A program made the translations under genes and the position numbers. Below are positions 23,764 through 31,909 of a stretch of DNA of 33,188 nt, in pieces. The notes beneath the pieces were generated by a model that saw only the letters and a program-made list of their open reading frames with translations, was not told the DNA's origin and did no database searches. The DNA is from an uncultured Candidatus Saccharibacteria bacterium (GTDB taxonomy: Bacteria; Patescibacteriota; Saccharimonadia; Saccharimonadales; Saccharimonadaceae). Position 1 is the stretch's first letter, and every line of letters begins with the position of its first letter. The stretch is taken from NCBI GenBank assembly GCA_947304135.1, contig CAMYZZ010000009.1, positions 1 through 33,188 of the forward strand. Direction: 5' to 3'.

Positions 23764-25065
23764 ATGAAAATGACAAAAAGAAGGGGTGCCATTATCTTAT
23801 TGTGCTTTGCAATAATTGTTCTAATCTTTCTGATAATAGCAGGAAATGCTCGTAGAACAGCTAATAATGACGCCATTAAGGACGCTCCGGCGGTTAAAAC
23901 TGAGGCCGTCGCAGAGCAGGAAATTCCAGAAGATGCGGCTCTTCAGGCTGCAGCTGAGTCTGAGATGGAGAAGTACGCCGATTATCGACGTCTCGACGAG
24001 AAATTTATGGATATTGACGAAGACTACGTTTGGACTTCGGGATATCTGAATAACTATCTTGGTCGAGCTGACGACGAAAGGCTAATTAGGATTTCAGGCG
24101 AGGAGCTTAAAAACGCCAAACCTGGCACAGTTCTTGCTGAGGGAAACTATCTCGGTAAAGAGAGTCATCTCCAAGACTACGTCATAAGCGTCCCAGTAAT
24201 TGGATGCGGCGGTCAAGAGACCAGGCTATTTAAAGATTACGGAACTGTCCAGATTTTCTCGTACTATGAAGTAGCCGGAGAAGATACTTGCTACCGCGCA
24301 AGTTGTGAGCTTTATCTCTATAATAAGAAGTTTTTTGATGAGGACCACGACTTACTAATTGATACGAAGTATGCAGAGTTATACTCCAGTCCGGTCGTTA
24401 TAGGCCCTGCTCCATTCTTCTCTATCGATGTTTCGTCAAATGATTTTATGGAGCAAGAGGAACTGTTTTCTCAGAAAACTTATGACGGCGAGTGGGCTCA
24501 TTCGTACTGCGGAGACGACTATTATAGCTACGAATTTTCAGAAAATAGTAGAAATGTTACTTTTTCTAAGACTTCAATCGACTTTGGTTCTTCAATTTTA
24601 AGCGATTTCGCTGAGAAGGCTGAGGTTTGTGGCGTACTTTCTAGGTATACTCCAGCAGAACTCTATAGTAAGGACGGGCTGGAATTTGACCTAAAGACTC
24701 TGCTTAACTCGAGTCTTGGCGCGCTTAATGGCAAGTACGAATTTCAATCTGGCTATAATGGCTATCTCTTTATTAGACCACACGATGGCGTAGTTATCGC
24801 CGTTAAGGAAGATGAGATATTGGTCGGAGCTTCGGCAAGACCACTTTATTCAAAGTCTGAATTGAGTCAGAATGTAGAGACCGATAAACTATTTATCGGC
24901 CAATACTATAAGGACAGAACAAAGAATCCCGATAAGATTCAAATCAAAGATGAGTATATTGCTTTGACGCAAGATACTCTAAATCAACTATTATACCTCC
25001 TAATGGACAGCGGCACTCGTTGGAATGATTATACTTTTATTCCGGATGCTGATGGTCCGTATTAA
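23764..25065 (+). CDS. Membrane-anchored extracytoplasmic protein, paralogue 1
   Basis: A 433-residue protein of unknown family. The ATG at 23764 is seven bases from AGGAGG, whereas the in-frame TTG just before it is too close. Basic residues (KMTKRR) precede one transmembrane helix (about residues 9-28), so the rest should face outward. An acidic low-complexity stretch follows, then a large Tyr/Asp-rich domain with a few cysteines. The end YKDRTKNPDKIQIKDE...LTQDTLNQLLYLLMDSGTRW closely matches the gene at 26534-27967, as does CELYLYNKK in the middle. Both may sense or bind something outside the cell; function unknown. Confidence 0.85.
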   Translation: MKMTKRRGAIILLCFAIIVLIFLIIAGNARRTANNDAIKDAPAVKTEAVAEQEIPEDAALQAAAESEMEKYADYRRLDEKFMDIDEDYVWTSGYLNNYLGRADDERLIRISGEELKNAKPGTVLAEGNYLGKESHLQDYVISVPVIGCGGQETRLFKDYGTVQIFSYYEVAGEDTCYRASCELYLYNKKFFDEDHDLLIDTKYAELYSSPVVIGPAPFFSIDVSSNDFMEQEELFSQKTYDGEWAHSYCGDDYYSYEFSENSRNVTFSKTSIDFGSSILSDFAEKAEVCGVLSRYTPAELYSKDGLEFDLKTLLNSSLGALNGKYEFQSGYNGYLFIRPHDGVVIAVKEDEILVGASARPLYSKSELSQNVETDKLFIGQYYKDRTKNPDKIQIKDEYIALTQDTLNQLLYLLMDSGTRWNDYTFIPDADGPY

Positions 25066-25077
25066 ATATAGGGGGGC

Positions 25078-25106
25078 AAAATCCTCGGAATTTCCGAGGA
25101 TTTTTT
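25078..25106 (+). terminator. Terminator of the 23764 gene
   Basis: Stem ATCCTCGGA/TCCGAGGAT followed by a T-run. Confidence 0.9.
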
Positions 25107-25113
25107 CTTGATC

Positions 25114-25143
25114 AAAAAATAAGCCCCGCGGGGGGCTTATTTC
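25114..25143 (-). terminator. Terminator of tuf
   Basis: Stem AATAAGCCCC/GGGGCTTATT with T-rich flank on the minus strand, facing the terminator at 25078 between convergent genes. Confidence 0.8.
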
Positions 25144-25171
25144 TTTTGCTTCAATTAGAATGAAGCACTGA

Positions 25172-26356
25172 TTATTTGATGATCTTGGTGATAACACCAG
25201 AACCAACAGTCTTGCCACCTTCGCGGATAGCGAAGCGGTCGTTGTTGTTCATAGCGACAGGAGCAAGAAGCTTCACATTGAAGGTTACCTGATCGCCTGG
25301 CATTACGATTTCCTTGTCAGCTGGGAGTTCAACCTCACCAGTAACATCCGTAGTACGGAAGTAGAACTGTGGCTTGTAACCCTTGGAGAATGGAGTGTGG
25401 CGGCCGCCTTCCTCTTTCTTCAAGATGTAAACTTCGCCTTCAAACTCGGTGTGTGGAGTGATGGTGCCTGGTTTGGCAATCACCTGACCACGCTCGATCT
25501 GCTCGCGCTCAATACCGCGGAGAAGAAGACCAGCGTTGTCGCCTGCCTGACCCTGATCAAGAGTCTTGTGGAAGGCCTCGATACCGGTGACGACAGATTT
25601 CTGAGTGTCACGGAGACCAACGATTTCAACTTCGTCGTTGAGTTTGATAACGCCCTGCTCGATACGACCAGTAGCAACAGTACCACGGCCTTTGATAGAG
25701 AAGACGTCCTCGATAGGCATGAGGAATGGCTTGTCAAGATCGTGCTCTGGGATATCGAAGTATTCGTCCATAGCGTGGACGAGATCCATGATAGCCTGCT
25801 CGTTCTCTGGGTCGCCCTCGAGAGCTTTAGCAGCAGAACCCTTGATGATAGGAGCGTTGTCGCCATCGAATCCGTACTTGTTGAGAAGTTCACGGACATC
25901 CATCTCGACGAGCTCAACTAGCTCTGGGTCGGCAAGATCCATCTTGTTCAAAAAGACGATGATCTTTGGAACGTTCACCTGGTGAGCCAAGAGAACGTGC
26001 TCACGAGTCTGTGGAAGTGGACCGTCGTTAGCAGCAACGACAAGAATAGCACCATCGATCTGAGCAGCACCGGTAATCATGTTCTTGATGTAGTCGGCGT
26101 GGCCTGGCATATCGACGTGAGCATAGTGACGTTTCTCAGATTCGTATTCCTGGTGAGAGGTAGCGATGGTGATACCACGAGCTTTCTCTTCTGGAGCGTT
26201 GTCGATCTGATCGTAAGCAACTGGTTTGTTAACTTCGGAAGGAAGTTTCTTTGCTAGAACTGCGGTAATAGCAGCGGTAAGAGTGGTTTTACCATGGTCA
26301 ACGTGACCCATGGTACCTACGTTAATGTGAGGTTTGGAACGGTCAAAATTTGCCAT
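25172..26356 (-). CDS. tuf: Elongation factor Tu
   Basis: A 394-residue EF-Tu, of the normal length, which delivers aminoacyl-tRNA to the ribosome. The G motifs are intact: GHVDHGKT (G1), RGITI (G2), DMPGHADY (G3, with Met where Cys is usual), NKMD (G4) and GSAAKALEG (G5). Domains 2 and 3 are complete, ending in [21 protein letters not shown] (described in outline). AAAGGAG lies about ten bases before ATG. It stands alone between its own promoter and terminator, though the order fusA-tuf-rpsJ is kept at a distance. The intact G motifs contrast with those of EF-G in this window. Confidence 0.99.
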   Translation of the reverse strand: MANFDRSKPHINVGTMGHVDHGKTTLTAAITAVLAKKLPSEVNKPVAYDQIDNAPEEKARGITIATSHQEYESEKRHYAHVDMPGHADYIKNMITGAAQIDGAILVVAANDGPLPQTREHVLLAHQVNVPKIIVFLNKMDLADPELVELVEMDVRELLNKYGFDGDNAPIIKGSAAKALEGDPENEQAIMDLVHAMDEYFDIPEHDLDKPFLMPIEDVFSIKGRGTVATGRIEQGVIKLNDEVEIVGLRDTQKSVVTGIEAFHKTLDQGQAGDNAGLLLRGIEREQIERGQVIAKPGTITPHTEFEGEVYILKKEEGGRHTPFSKGYKPQFYFRTTDVTGEVELPADKEIVMPGDQVTFNVKLLAPVAMNNNDRFAIREGGKTVGSGVITKIIK

Positions 26357-26426
26357 TCTTTATTATCTCCTTTGTTATTAATTTGTCTGAAGCACTAATA
26401 AAAACCAGCTCCAGACACTTATCACT

Positions 26427-26455
26427 ATTTTATACGATTTTTGGTGAGTTGTAAA
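26427..26455 (-). promoter_or_regulatory. Promoter of tuf
   Basis: TTTACA, a 17-bp spacer, and TAAAAT on the minus strand, leaving a leader of about 65 bases. Confidence 0.65.
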
Positions 26456-26502
26456 GGGGTTTTATAGAGAATTTTTGACGGGCGTGCTGATTTTTTGCAC
26501 AT

Positions 26503-26528
26503 AAAAAGCCCCCGGAAATCCGAGGGCT
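26503..26528 (-). terminator. Terminator of the 26534-27967 gene
   Basis: Stem AGCCCTCGG/CCGGGGGCT with a short loop, then TTTTTAT on the minus strand. Confidence 0.85.
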
Positions 26529-26533
26529 ACCCC

Positions 26534-27967
26534 CTAATCTATCAGGTTTACTGACTGAGCGCTGAGCGCCCACCAGTTTGTCCCTGAGTCTTCTAGGAGG
26601 TATATGAGATGATCTAAAGTATCACGGGTTAGGGTGAGGTCCGTGCCCTTTATCTTGACCATCTCTGGATTCTTGGTCTTGTCCTCGAAATAAAGGCCAT
26701 TATAGAGTCTGTCTTCGCCGAGGTTCAGATAAGAGCAGGCGCCTACGCCTACGATAATCTTGTCAGATTGAAGCGTGATAACATAGTTGCTAGGCATTCC
26801 ACCTTCGATGTAATAGGTTTCATCATCCAGCTTGAAAAGATTCTTGTCTATGACATAGCCTTCTTCTGGGTCAATCCAAGTAAGCATATCAAACTCGGTT
26901 TTATCCTTGTTAAATAGCTTGCTTGCCTCATGCGCGCTGCGAGCGTGCAGCTCGTCGTAGGCATAGTCTAGAAAATCTTTTGCCACCGCTTTGGTGAGGT
27001 TGATACTGTGGTTGGTGAACTCGATGCCAGCGATTTCGGAATCGCTATATCCGGCATCAGCCCAACCGAATCCGCCTCTACTAACATGCTTAGCAGTATA
27101 CCTATATGGGTCATTTTTGTAATCACTAGAGAGTAGATATAGGTTGACCATGTCCAAAGTTGGGCCAGTGATTCGCACTGAGCCATCGTCCATGAACATA
27201 TAGGTTAACGGATGGTTGCCAGAGCTGACAGTGCTTTTGTTGTAGATGTAAAGCTCTGCGGCGGTATACTTGCGAGAGCCGTCTTTCTCGGCATTCGTAA
27301 CAAGTAAAACACCCCACCCGCCAAACATCGTGGTAAGTTTACCGTCAACCGTGATAGCTGGCACATAGACAGTCGTGCACATGCCGTCAGAATCTTTCCA
27401 GGTATCCAGCGGAATATCTGTATCTTCTAGATCTTCCGCAGAAAAAGTATGCTTGAAACCTAGATTTGGGCCACTGCCGTCAAGATCAGCCTTGACGCTC
27501 TTCCATTCATATTTTGAATCAATGGTGGTGAGCTTTTTTGCTAATCTCTCTTTGTCTTTTGATGCAACCTCTGGGACTTCTCCACTCTCATCAAATTCGA
27601 TGTCGTGATATACATCATCGCGATAGTCGTCATCATGATAATCATAATTAGGATGGAATTCCCAATCGCTTGTGTCGACCTCTGTTTCGCTGGTGGAAAA
27701 TTCTGATGGAATGTCATTTATTGCATCCGCACCTTCGATTTCTACGCCAGCCTCCAAAGTTGCAACCGCGTCTTCGCGGCGCAATAGTTCTTGCTCTTCT
27801 TGACTTAGAGCAACTTCATCTTTACAAGCAGCACTAGCCACTTCTTCGGATGTGGCTTTTGGGAATACTCTTGGCCAGACTACTTCTACAAGAAGCACAC
27901 AGGCCATGAATCCTGCGCCAAAAGCCATTAAAACCGGCGCGATGCCGTTTTCCTTTATAAATTTCAT
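26534..27967 (-). CDS. Membrane-anchored extracytoplasmic protein, paralogue 2
   Basis: A 477-residue paralogue of the protein at 23764-25065, on the other side of tuf and on the opposite strand. The ATG at 27967 is seven bases after AGGAGG. One transmembrane helix (about residues 12-30) is followed by a strongly acidic, Asp/His/Tyr-rich segment (PNYDYHDDDYRDDVYHDIEF) that could bind metal. Then come the shared domain (AELYIYNKS) and the shared end FEDKTKNPEMVKIKG...LTRDTLDHLIYLLEDSGTNWW. It has its own promoter and terminator. The function is unknown. The acidic His/Asp run is absent from paralogue 1. Confidence 0.85.
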   Translation of the reverse strand: MKFIKENGIAPVLMAFGAGFMACVLLVEVVWPRVFPKATSEEVASAACKDEVALSQEEQELLRREDAVATLEAGVEIEGADAINDIPSEFSTSETEVDTSDWEFHPNYDYHDDDYRDDVYHDIEFDESGEVPEVASKDKERLAKKLTTIDSKYEWKSVKADLDGSGPNLGFKHTFSAEDLEDTDIPLDTWKDSDGMCTTVYVPAITVDGKLTTMFGGWGVLLVTNAEKDGSRKYTAAELYIYNKSTVSSGNHPLTYMFMDDGSVRITGPTLDMVNLYLLSSDYKNDPYRYTAKHVSRGGFGWADAGYSDSEIAGIEFTNHSINLTKAVAKDFLDYAYDELHARSAHEASKLFNKDKTEFDMLTWIDPEEGYVIDKNLFKLDDETYYIEGGMPSNYVITLQSDKIIVGVGACSYLNLGEDRLYNGLYFEDKTKNPEMVKIKGTDLTLTRDTLDHLIYLLEDSGTNWWALSAQSVNLID

Positions 27968-28011
27968 CAAAATACCTCCTAATTGTTAATCTACTGCCAC
28001 CCTATCTGTAT

Positions 28012-28040
28012 ATTATAGCACAGATTGGGCTAAAAGTCAA
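28012..28040 (-). promoter_or_regulatory. Promoter of the 26534-27967 gene
   Basis: TTGACT, a 17-bp spacer ending in GTGC, and TATAAT. The segment CCAATCTGTGCTATAATA is also seen at 29629-29646, apart from one G/T difference at its upstream edge. Confidence 0.85.
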
Positions 28041-28081
28041 TGTAGATAAGGGGTGAGAAGGTTTTGCGCGGCCGCTTCCTA

Positions 28082-28110
28082 TTGACAGTTTGTGTGATTT
28101 ATTATAGAAT
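28082..28110 (+). promoter_or_regulatory. Promoter of the 28149 gene
   Basis: TTGACA, a 17-bp spacer, and TAGAAT, divergent from the promoter at 28012-28040. Confidence 0.7.
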
Positions 28111-28148
28111 AGAATCTGGGTGGCGAACATTAAAAGGGAGGTGGTTTT

Positions 28149-28610
28149 ATGGAGAAAAGAAGGGCTAGCATGTCGCCAGAGCAAAAGCTTTTTAATTTCA
28201 TGATAGTCGTCAGATTCTTTATGCTAGTCTTAGTTGCGGTGATTCTAGGAGGATTAGATTTTACTTCTGTTTTCCCTTCTGGGGAGACGGTTTCAGTAGT
28301 AAATCTGAGCTTAAGAACCCCCTGGATAATTCTAGCGATTATAGCCGTAGTGACGGTAGTAAAGTATGTCCTTTTTCACATTCTTCAGGGACTAGTAGAA
28401 AATGACGGCCCAACTATGCTAGTCTATAGTATTCTTGTAGTCTTGCAACTGATTAAAATGGTTCTTTGGATACTAATGCTTGTTTATGTACTTTATGGCT
28501 ATTTCATTGACACAAGAAAATGGGGGCTTTTAGCAACCCCATTAATGCTCTATCTGTTTTTAGAAGCATTTTATACTTGCGCGATTATTCGCAGTGAAGA
28601 GACAGAATAA
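28149..28610 (+). CDS. Four-helix integral membrane protein
   Basis: A 153-residue protein with about four hydrophobic helices (near residues 18-35, 57-75, 88-115 and 128-145) and short loops; both ends are charged. Strong ribosome site GGGAGGTGG four bases before ATG. No family recognised. It lies between fusA and tuf, transcribed opposite to both, with its own promoter and a terminator shared with the convergent gene at 28656. Confidence 0.82.
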   Translation: MEKRRASMSPEQKLFNFMIVVRFFMLVLVAVILGGLDFTSVFPSGETVSVVNLSLRTPWIILAIIAVVTVVKYVLFHILQGLVENDGPTMLVYSILVVLQLIKMVLWILMLVYVLYGYFIDTRKWGLLATPLMLYLFLEAFYTCAIIRSEETE

Positions 28611-28624
28611 TATCCACCCCAAAC

Positions 28625-28657
28625 AAAAACCCCGGAAATTCCGGGGTTTATTTTTTT
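28625..28657. terminator. Bidirectional terminator between convergent genes
   Basis: Stem AACCCCGGAA/TTCCGGGGTT with a T-run on the plus side and an A-run (T on the minus strand) on the other. It reaches the stop codon of the minus-strand gene at 28656. Confidence 0.85.
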
Positions 28658-29555
28658 AGTTCAATAGTCTTCTGATATAGTCTTTTTGGTGTTTTTCTCT
28701 GACATCGAGCTCATAGAGTGCTTTGTTGTATCTAGCAAAATACTTATCGTCGTAGGTTGCGGCGTGCGTAGCCTGAATTAGGAGCGCTGCTTTTGGAGCA
28801 ACGGTAATGTTGCGAGGATCAAAACAGCGCATCACAGCAACTCCGTCAACGATAGTATCCGCATCGCTTAAAATGATGTTGGTTTTGTATGACATGGTTG
28901 GTACGATATTGTTATTGATGGATATCTCCCAAAGCTCGTCTGCGAATAGTGCCGGCGAGATGCGAAGTCCGCCAAATCTCTTGTCTAACTCATCATCAGA
29001 TGGATAGCCAGGAATAAACTTGGAGTGTCCAAGGTTGATGATCGGCAAAACAGATATCCAACCGGTCGCAAGACAAAGCGTCCTCATGAGGCGAGCGGCC
29101 GCAGGCAAGATTTTTTGATGCTCGTAGTGTAGACACATCGGGCTCGTGCAAGGATTGATTGCGAAAATATCTTTGATATAGACCTCTTCGATCTGACGAA
29201 CCACTTTGTCGCCCACCGAAATCGTATAGACTTCGATGTCGTGGCAATCGGTTTTTCTAAAAAGCTTTTTGAGCTGGCGCGCGGTAGTTTTTGAGCTCCA
29301 ACCGAAGTTAGAATACTCAACTAGAACAGCGTAGTCTGCCCTTTTGGCTTTCCTTGTAATATGATCCAAGCGATGAAAATAGAGCTCTGGTCCGGCAAAG
29401 AGTCCTGGCAGCATCACCACCATGGAGTTTTTGCGGCCATAAGCCGTTGGCTTGCTCGGAATCTTGATATTTGCTTTTCCCCTCCAGATGAGTCTCCGGA
29501 AAATCCAGCAAGATAGACTGTTGAACAGTAAAATTGATAAAAGTATTATAGACAT
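28656..29555 (-). CDS. Membrane-anchored alpha/beta-hydrolase-like protein
   Basis: A 299-residue protein with a hydrophobic N-terminal helix (residues 2-19). The remainder resembles an alpha/beta hydrolase: VVMLPGLFAGPELYF for the first strand and oxyanion loop, YTISVGDKV in the place of the nucleophile elbow (TxSxG rather than GxSxG), an acid in ILSDADTIVDG, and a late histidine in QATHAATYDD. The change at the elbow lowers certainty that it is an active lipase or esterase. AAAGGGGTGGG lies just before ATG. The transcript would begin with a hairpin (29595-29628). Confidence 0.7.
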   Translation of the reverse strand: MSIILLSILLFNSLSCWIFRRLIWRGKANIKIPSKPTAYGRKNSMVVMLPGLFAGPELYFHRLDHITRKAKRADYAVLVEYSNFGWSSKTTARQLKKLFRKTDCHDIEVYTISVGDKVVRQIEEVYIKDIFAINPCTSPMCLHYEHQKILPAAARLMRTLCLATGWISVLPIINLGHSKFIPGYPSDDELDKRFGGLRISPALFADELWEISINNNIVPTMSYKTNIILSDADTIVDGVAVMRCFDPRNITVAPKAALLIQATHAATYDDKYFARYNKALYELDVREKHQKDYIRRLLN

Positions 29556-29594
29556 TTCCCACCCCTTTCTAAAGTCTATAAAGTTTTAAGGTAC

Positions 29595-29628
29595 AAAAAA
29601 GATAGGAATTTTGAAATTCCTATCTTTT
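29595..29628 (-). terminator. Terminator of fusA, also at the start of the next transcript
   Basis: Stem GATAGGAATTT/AAATTCCTATC followed by TTTTTT on the minus strand. Because the promoter at 29629-29657 fires directly into it, the new mRNA begins with this hairpin. Confidence 0.8.
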
Positions 29629-29657
29629 ATTATAGCACAGATTGGACTATGCGTCAA
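29629..29657 (-). promoter_or_regulatory. Promoter of the 28656-29555 gene
   Basis: TTGACG, a 17-bp spacer ending in GTGC, and TATAAT on the minus strand, ten bases after the fusA stop codon. Confidence 0.8.
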
Positions 29658-29666
29658 TCTTGTGGG

Positions 29667-31766
29667 CTATTTAGCTGCGCGAGCGTCGATGATTTCTTGT
29701 GCGACGTTTGGTGGTACTTCTTCGTAGGCGTAGAGCTCCATTGTAGAGGCAGCACGACCCTGGGTCATACCACGGAGGTCACCAGTGTAACCAAAGAGGT
29801 TGCCAAGTGGACAGAAGGCGCGAATAAGTTTGGCGCCGCCAACAAGATCTTCCATCTCGTCGACACGACCACGGCGAGAGTTGATGTCGCCGATGACATC
29901 ACCCATGAACTCTTCTGGGGTGGTGATTTCCATTTTCATGACAGGCTCAAGCAGAACTGGGTTGGCTTTCTTGATACCTTCGCGGGTAGCAAGAGCACCT
30001 GCTAGGGAGAAGGCAAGCTCGGAGGAGTCGACATCGTGGTAGGAACCATCATAGAGAGTGGCCTTAACATCGACTACTGGGTAACCAGCAATAACACCGC
30101 CAGCGAGAGTCTCTTCGACACCTTTCTGGACAGGTTTGCGGTATTCTTGAGGGACGACACCGCCTTTGATCTGGTCGATAAACTCAAAGCCTTTGCCTGG
30201 CTCGTTTGGCTCAAACTTGATCCAAACATCACCATACTGACCACGACCACCAGACTGTTTGATGTGCTTACCCTGAGCCTCGGCTGTGCCACGAATAGTT
30301 TCGCGGTAGGCAACTTGAGGAGCGCCAGTGTTGGCCTCGACACCGTGCTCTTTGTTCAAACGATCGATAATAATCTCGAGGTGAAGCTCACCCATACCAG
30401 AGATGATAGTCTGGCCGGTTTCTTCGTCAGTGTGGACGCGGAAAGTTGGGTCTTCTTCGGCGAGCTTGGAAAGGCCAAGGGCCATTTTTTCTTGGTCGGA
30501 TTTGGTCTTTGGCTCGACAGCGATAGAGACAGGTGGATCTGGGAACTCGATAGACTCGAGCAAAATTGGATGGGCTGGGTCACAGAGTGTGGTACCAGTG
30601 GTACAATCTTTGAGACCAACCACAGCAGCGATATCGCCAGCGGTAATCTCGGCGATTTCTTCGCGCTTGTCGGCGAACATGCGGACGATACGACCAACAC
30701 GCTCTTTGTTGCCGGTAGTGGCGTTGTAGACGTAGCTACCAGAGGTGAGGCGGCCTGCGTAGACGCGGATAAAGATGAGTTTACCAACGAATGGATCGGT
30801 GGCAATCTTGAAGGCAAGAGCGGTCAATGGCTCGTCGTTGGAGGCTTTTCTGATGATCTGGTCGCCGGTCTTTGGATCAGTACCAACGGTCTGGCCCTGG
30901 TCACGGTCGAGTGGGGATGGGAGGTAGTCGGTCATGAGGTCGAGAACTTTTTCGACAATCACACCACGACCATCACCACCGGTGACGAGGAAGAAGTCGC
31001 CATCGAGAACGCGCTTGCGCAATGCGGCCTTGAGCTCGTCGACAGTGATAGCATCTTCGCCTTCGCTGAAGTATTTTTCCATCAAAGCTTCGTCGGCCTG
31101 AACAGCTTCTTCTACGAGCATAGAACGAGCGTTCTTGGCTTTCTCAACCATATCTTCTGGGATTTCGCCAACGGTAAGCTCGTGATCTGCGTAATCTTTG
31201 TAAGTGTAAGCTTTCATATCGACAAGATCGACTACGCCGCAGATATCCTTCTCAAAACCAATTGGAAGGTGGATAGCCACAGCATTCTTAGAAAGACGCT
31301 TGTGGATAGAATCTAGAGATTTGTAGAAATCGCCACCGATCTGGTTGATTTTATTAACAAAACAGATACGAGGGATGCCGTATTTAGTAGCCTGGCGCCA
31401 GACAGTCTCGGACTGAGCCTCGACACCCATCTTGCCATCAAAGACCACGACAGCACCGTCGAGAACGCGAAGTGAGCGCTCTACTTCTGCGGTGAAATCG
31501 ATGTGGCCCGGTGTATCGATGATGTTGATCTGGTGACCTTTCCAGTGGGCGGTAACAGCAGCAGAAGTGATAGTGATACCACGGTCTTTTTCCTGCTCCA
31601 TCCAGTCGGTGGTAGCACCGCCGGTGTCACCTTTGACTAGGTCGATTTTGTGTTTGAGGCCGGTACGATAAAGAATAGCCTCAGAGGTTGTAGTTTTTCC
31701 TGCATCGATGTGCGCGATAATACCAATGTTACGCAACTTCGAGAGGTCGGTTAGCTTGTCAGCCAT
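29667..31766 (-). CDS. fusA: Elongation factor G with altered G4 and G5 motifs
   Basis: A 699-residue translocation GTPase with all five domains and the normal length. G1 AHIDAGKTT, G2 RGITIT and G3 DTPGHIDFT are standard, and the later domains (GMGELHLEI, SGGRGQYGDV) are well kept. Two motifs differ. G4 reads NKIN (residues 138-141, DNA 31344-31355) where EF-G has NKXD. In G5, the usual GSAFKN before YLPSP is replaced by TGGDGRG (near residues 262-267). These two motifs recognise the guanine base. GGAG lies four bases before ATG, with its own promoter at 31817. If this is the only EF-G, nucleotide recognition has shifted or is compensated; a second fusA elsewhere cannot be excluded. Confidence 0.97.
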   Translation of the reverse strand: MADKLTDLSKLRNIGIIAHIDAGKTTTSEAILYRTGLKHKIDLVKGDTGGATTDWMEQEKDRGITITSAAVTAHWKGHQINIIDTPGHIDFTAEVERSLRVLDGAVVVFDGKMGVEAQSETVWRQATKYGIPRICFVNKINQIGGDFYKSLDSIHKRLSKNAVAIHLPIGFEKDICGVVDLVDMKAYTYKDYADHELTVGEIPEDMVEKAKNARSMLVEEAVQADEALMEKYFSEGEDAITVDELKAALRKRVLDGDFFLVTGGDGRGVIVEKVLDLMTDYLPSPLDRDQGQTVGTDPKTGDQIIRKASNDEPLTALAFKIATDPFVGKLIFIRVYAGRLTSGSYVYNATTGNKERVGRIVRMFADKREEIAEITAGDIAAVVGLKDCTTGTTLCDPAHPILLESIEFPDPPVSIAVEPKTKSDQEKMALGLSKLAEEDPTFRVHTDEETGQTIISGMGELHLEIIIDRLNKEHGVEANTGAPQVAYRETIRGTAEAQGKHIKQSGGRGQYGDVWIKFEPNEPGKGFEFIDQIKGGVVPQEYRKPVQKGVEETLAGGVIAGYPVVDVKATLYDGSYHDVDSSELAFSLAGALATREGIKKANPVLLEPVMKMEITTPEEFMGDVIGDINSRRGRVDEMEDLVGGAKLIRAFCPLGNLFGYTGDLRGMTQGRAASTMELYAYEEVPPNVAQEIIDARAAK

Positions 31767-31816
31767 TTTACTCCTTTTATTAAAATTTTATTGCAATAAA
31801 AATAAGCTCTCCATAA

Positions 31817-31845
31817 ATTTTAGCATAATTTCCTCTGGTCGGCAA
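31817..31845 (-). promoter_or_regulatory. Promoter of fusA
   Basis: TTGCCG, a 17-bp spacer ending in ATGC, and TAAAAT on the minus strand, downstream of the terminator at 31882, so fusA is transcribed independently of the RNA upstream. Confidence 0.75.
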
Positions 31846-31881
31846 GGGTAAATTGGCCCCTTTTTGGGCGCTTTTTGAGAC

Positions 31882-31909
31882 AAAAAAAGGGCCCGCTAAA
31901 AGCGGGCCC
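31882..31909 (-). terminator. Strong terminator of the structured RNA
   Basis: A perfect GC-rich stem GGGCCCGCT/AGCGGGCCC, loop of three, then TTTTTTT on the minus strand. Confidence 0.95.

Noticed and set aside
30036-31316. A 426-codon plus-strand open frame inside fusA
   Set aside because: It is antisense to the well-conserved EF-G coding sequence, has no ribosome site and no recognisable domain; the frame is open because of the codon use of the real gene.
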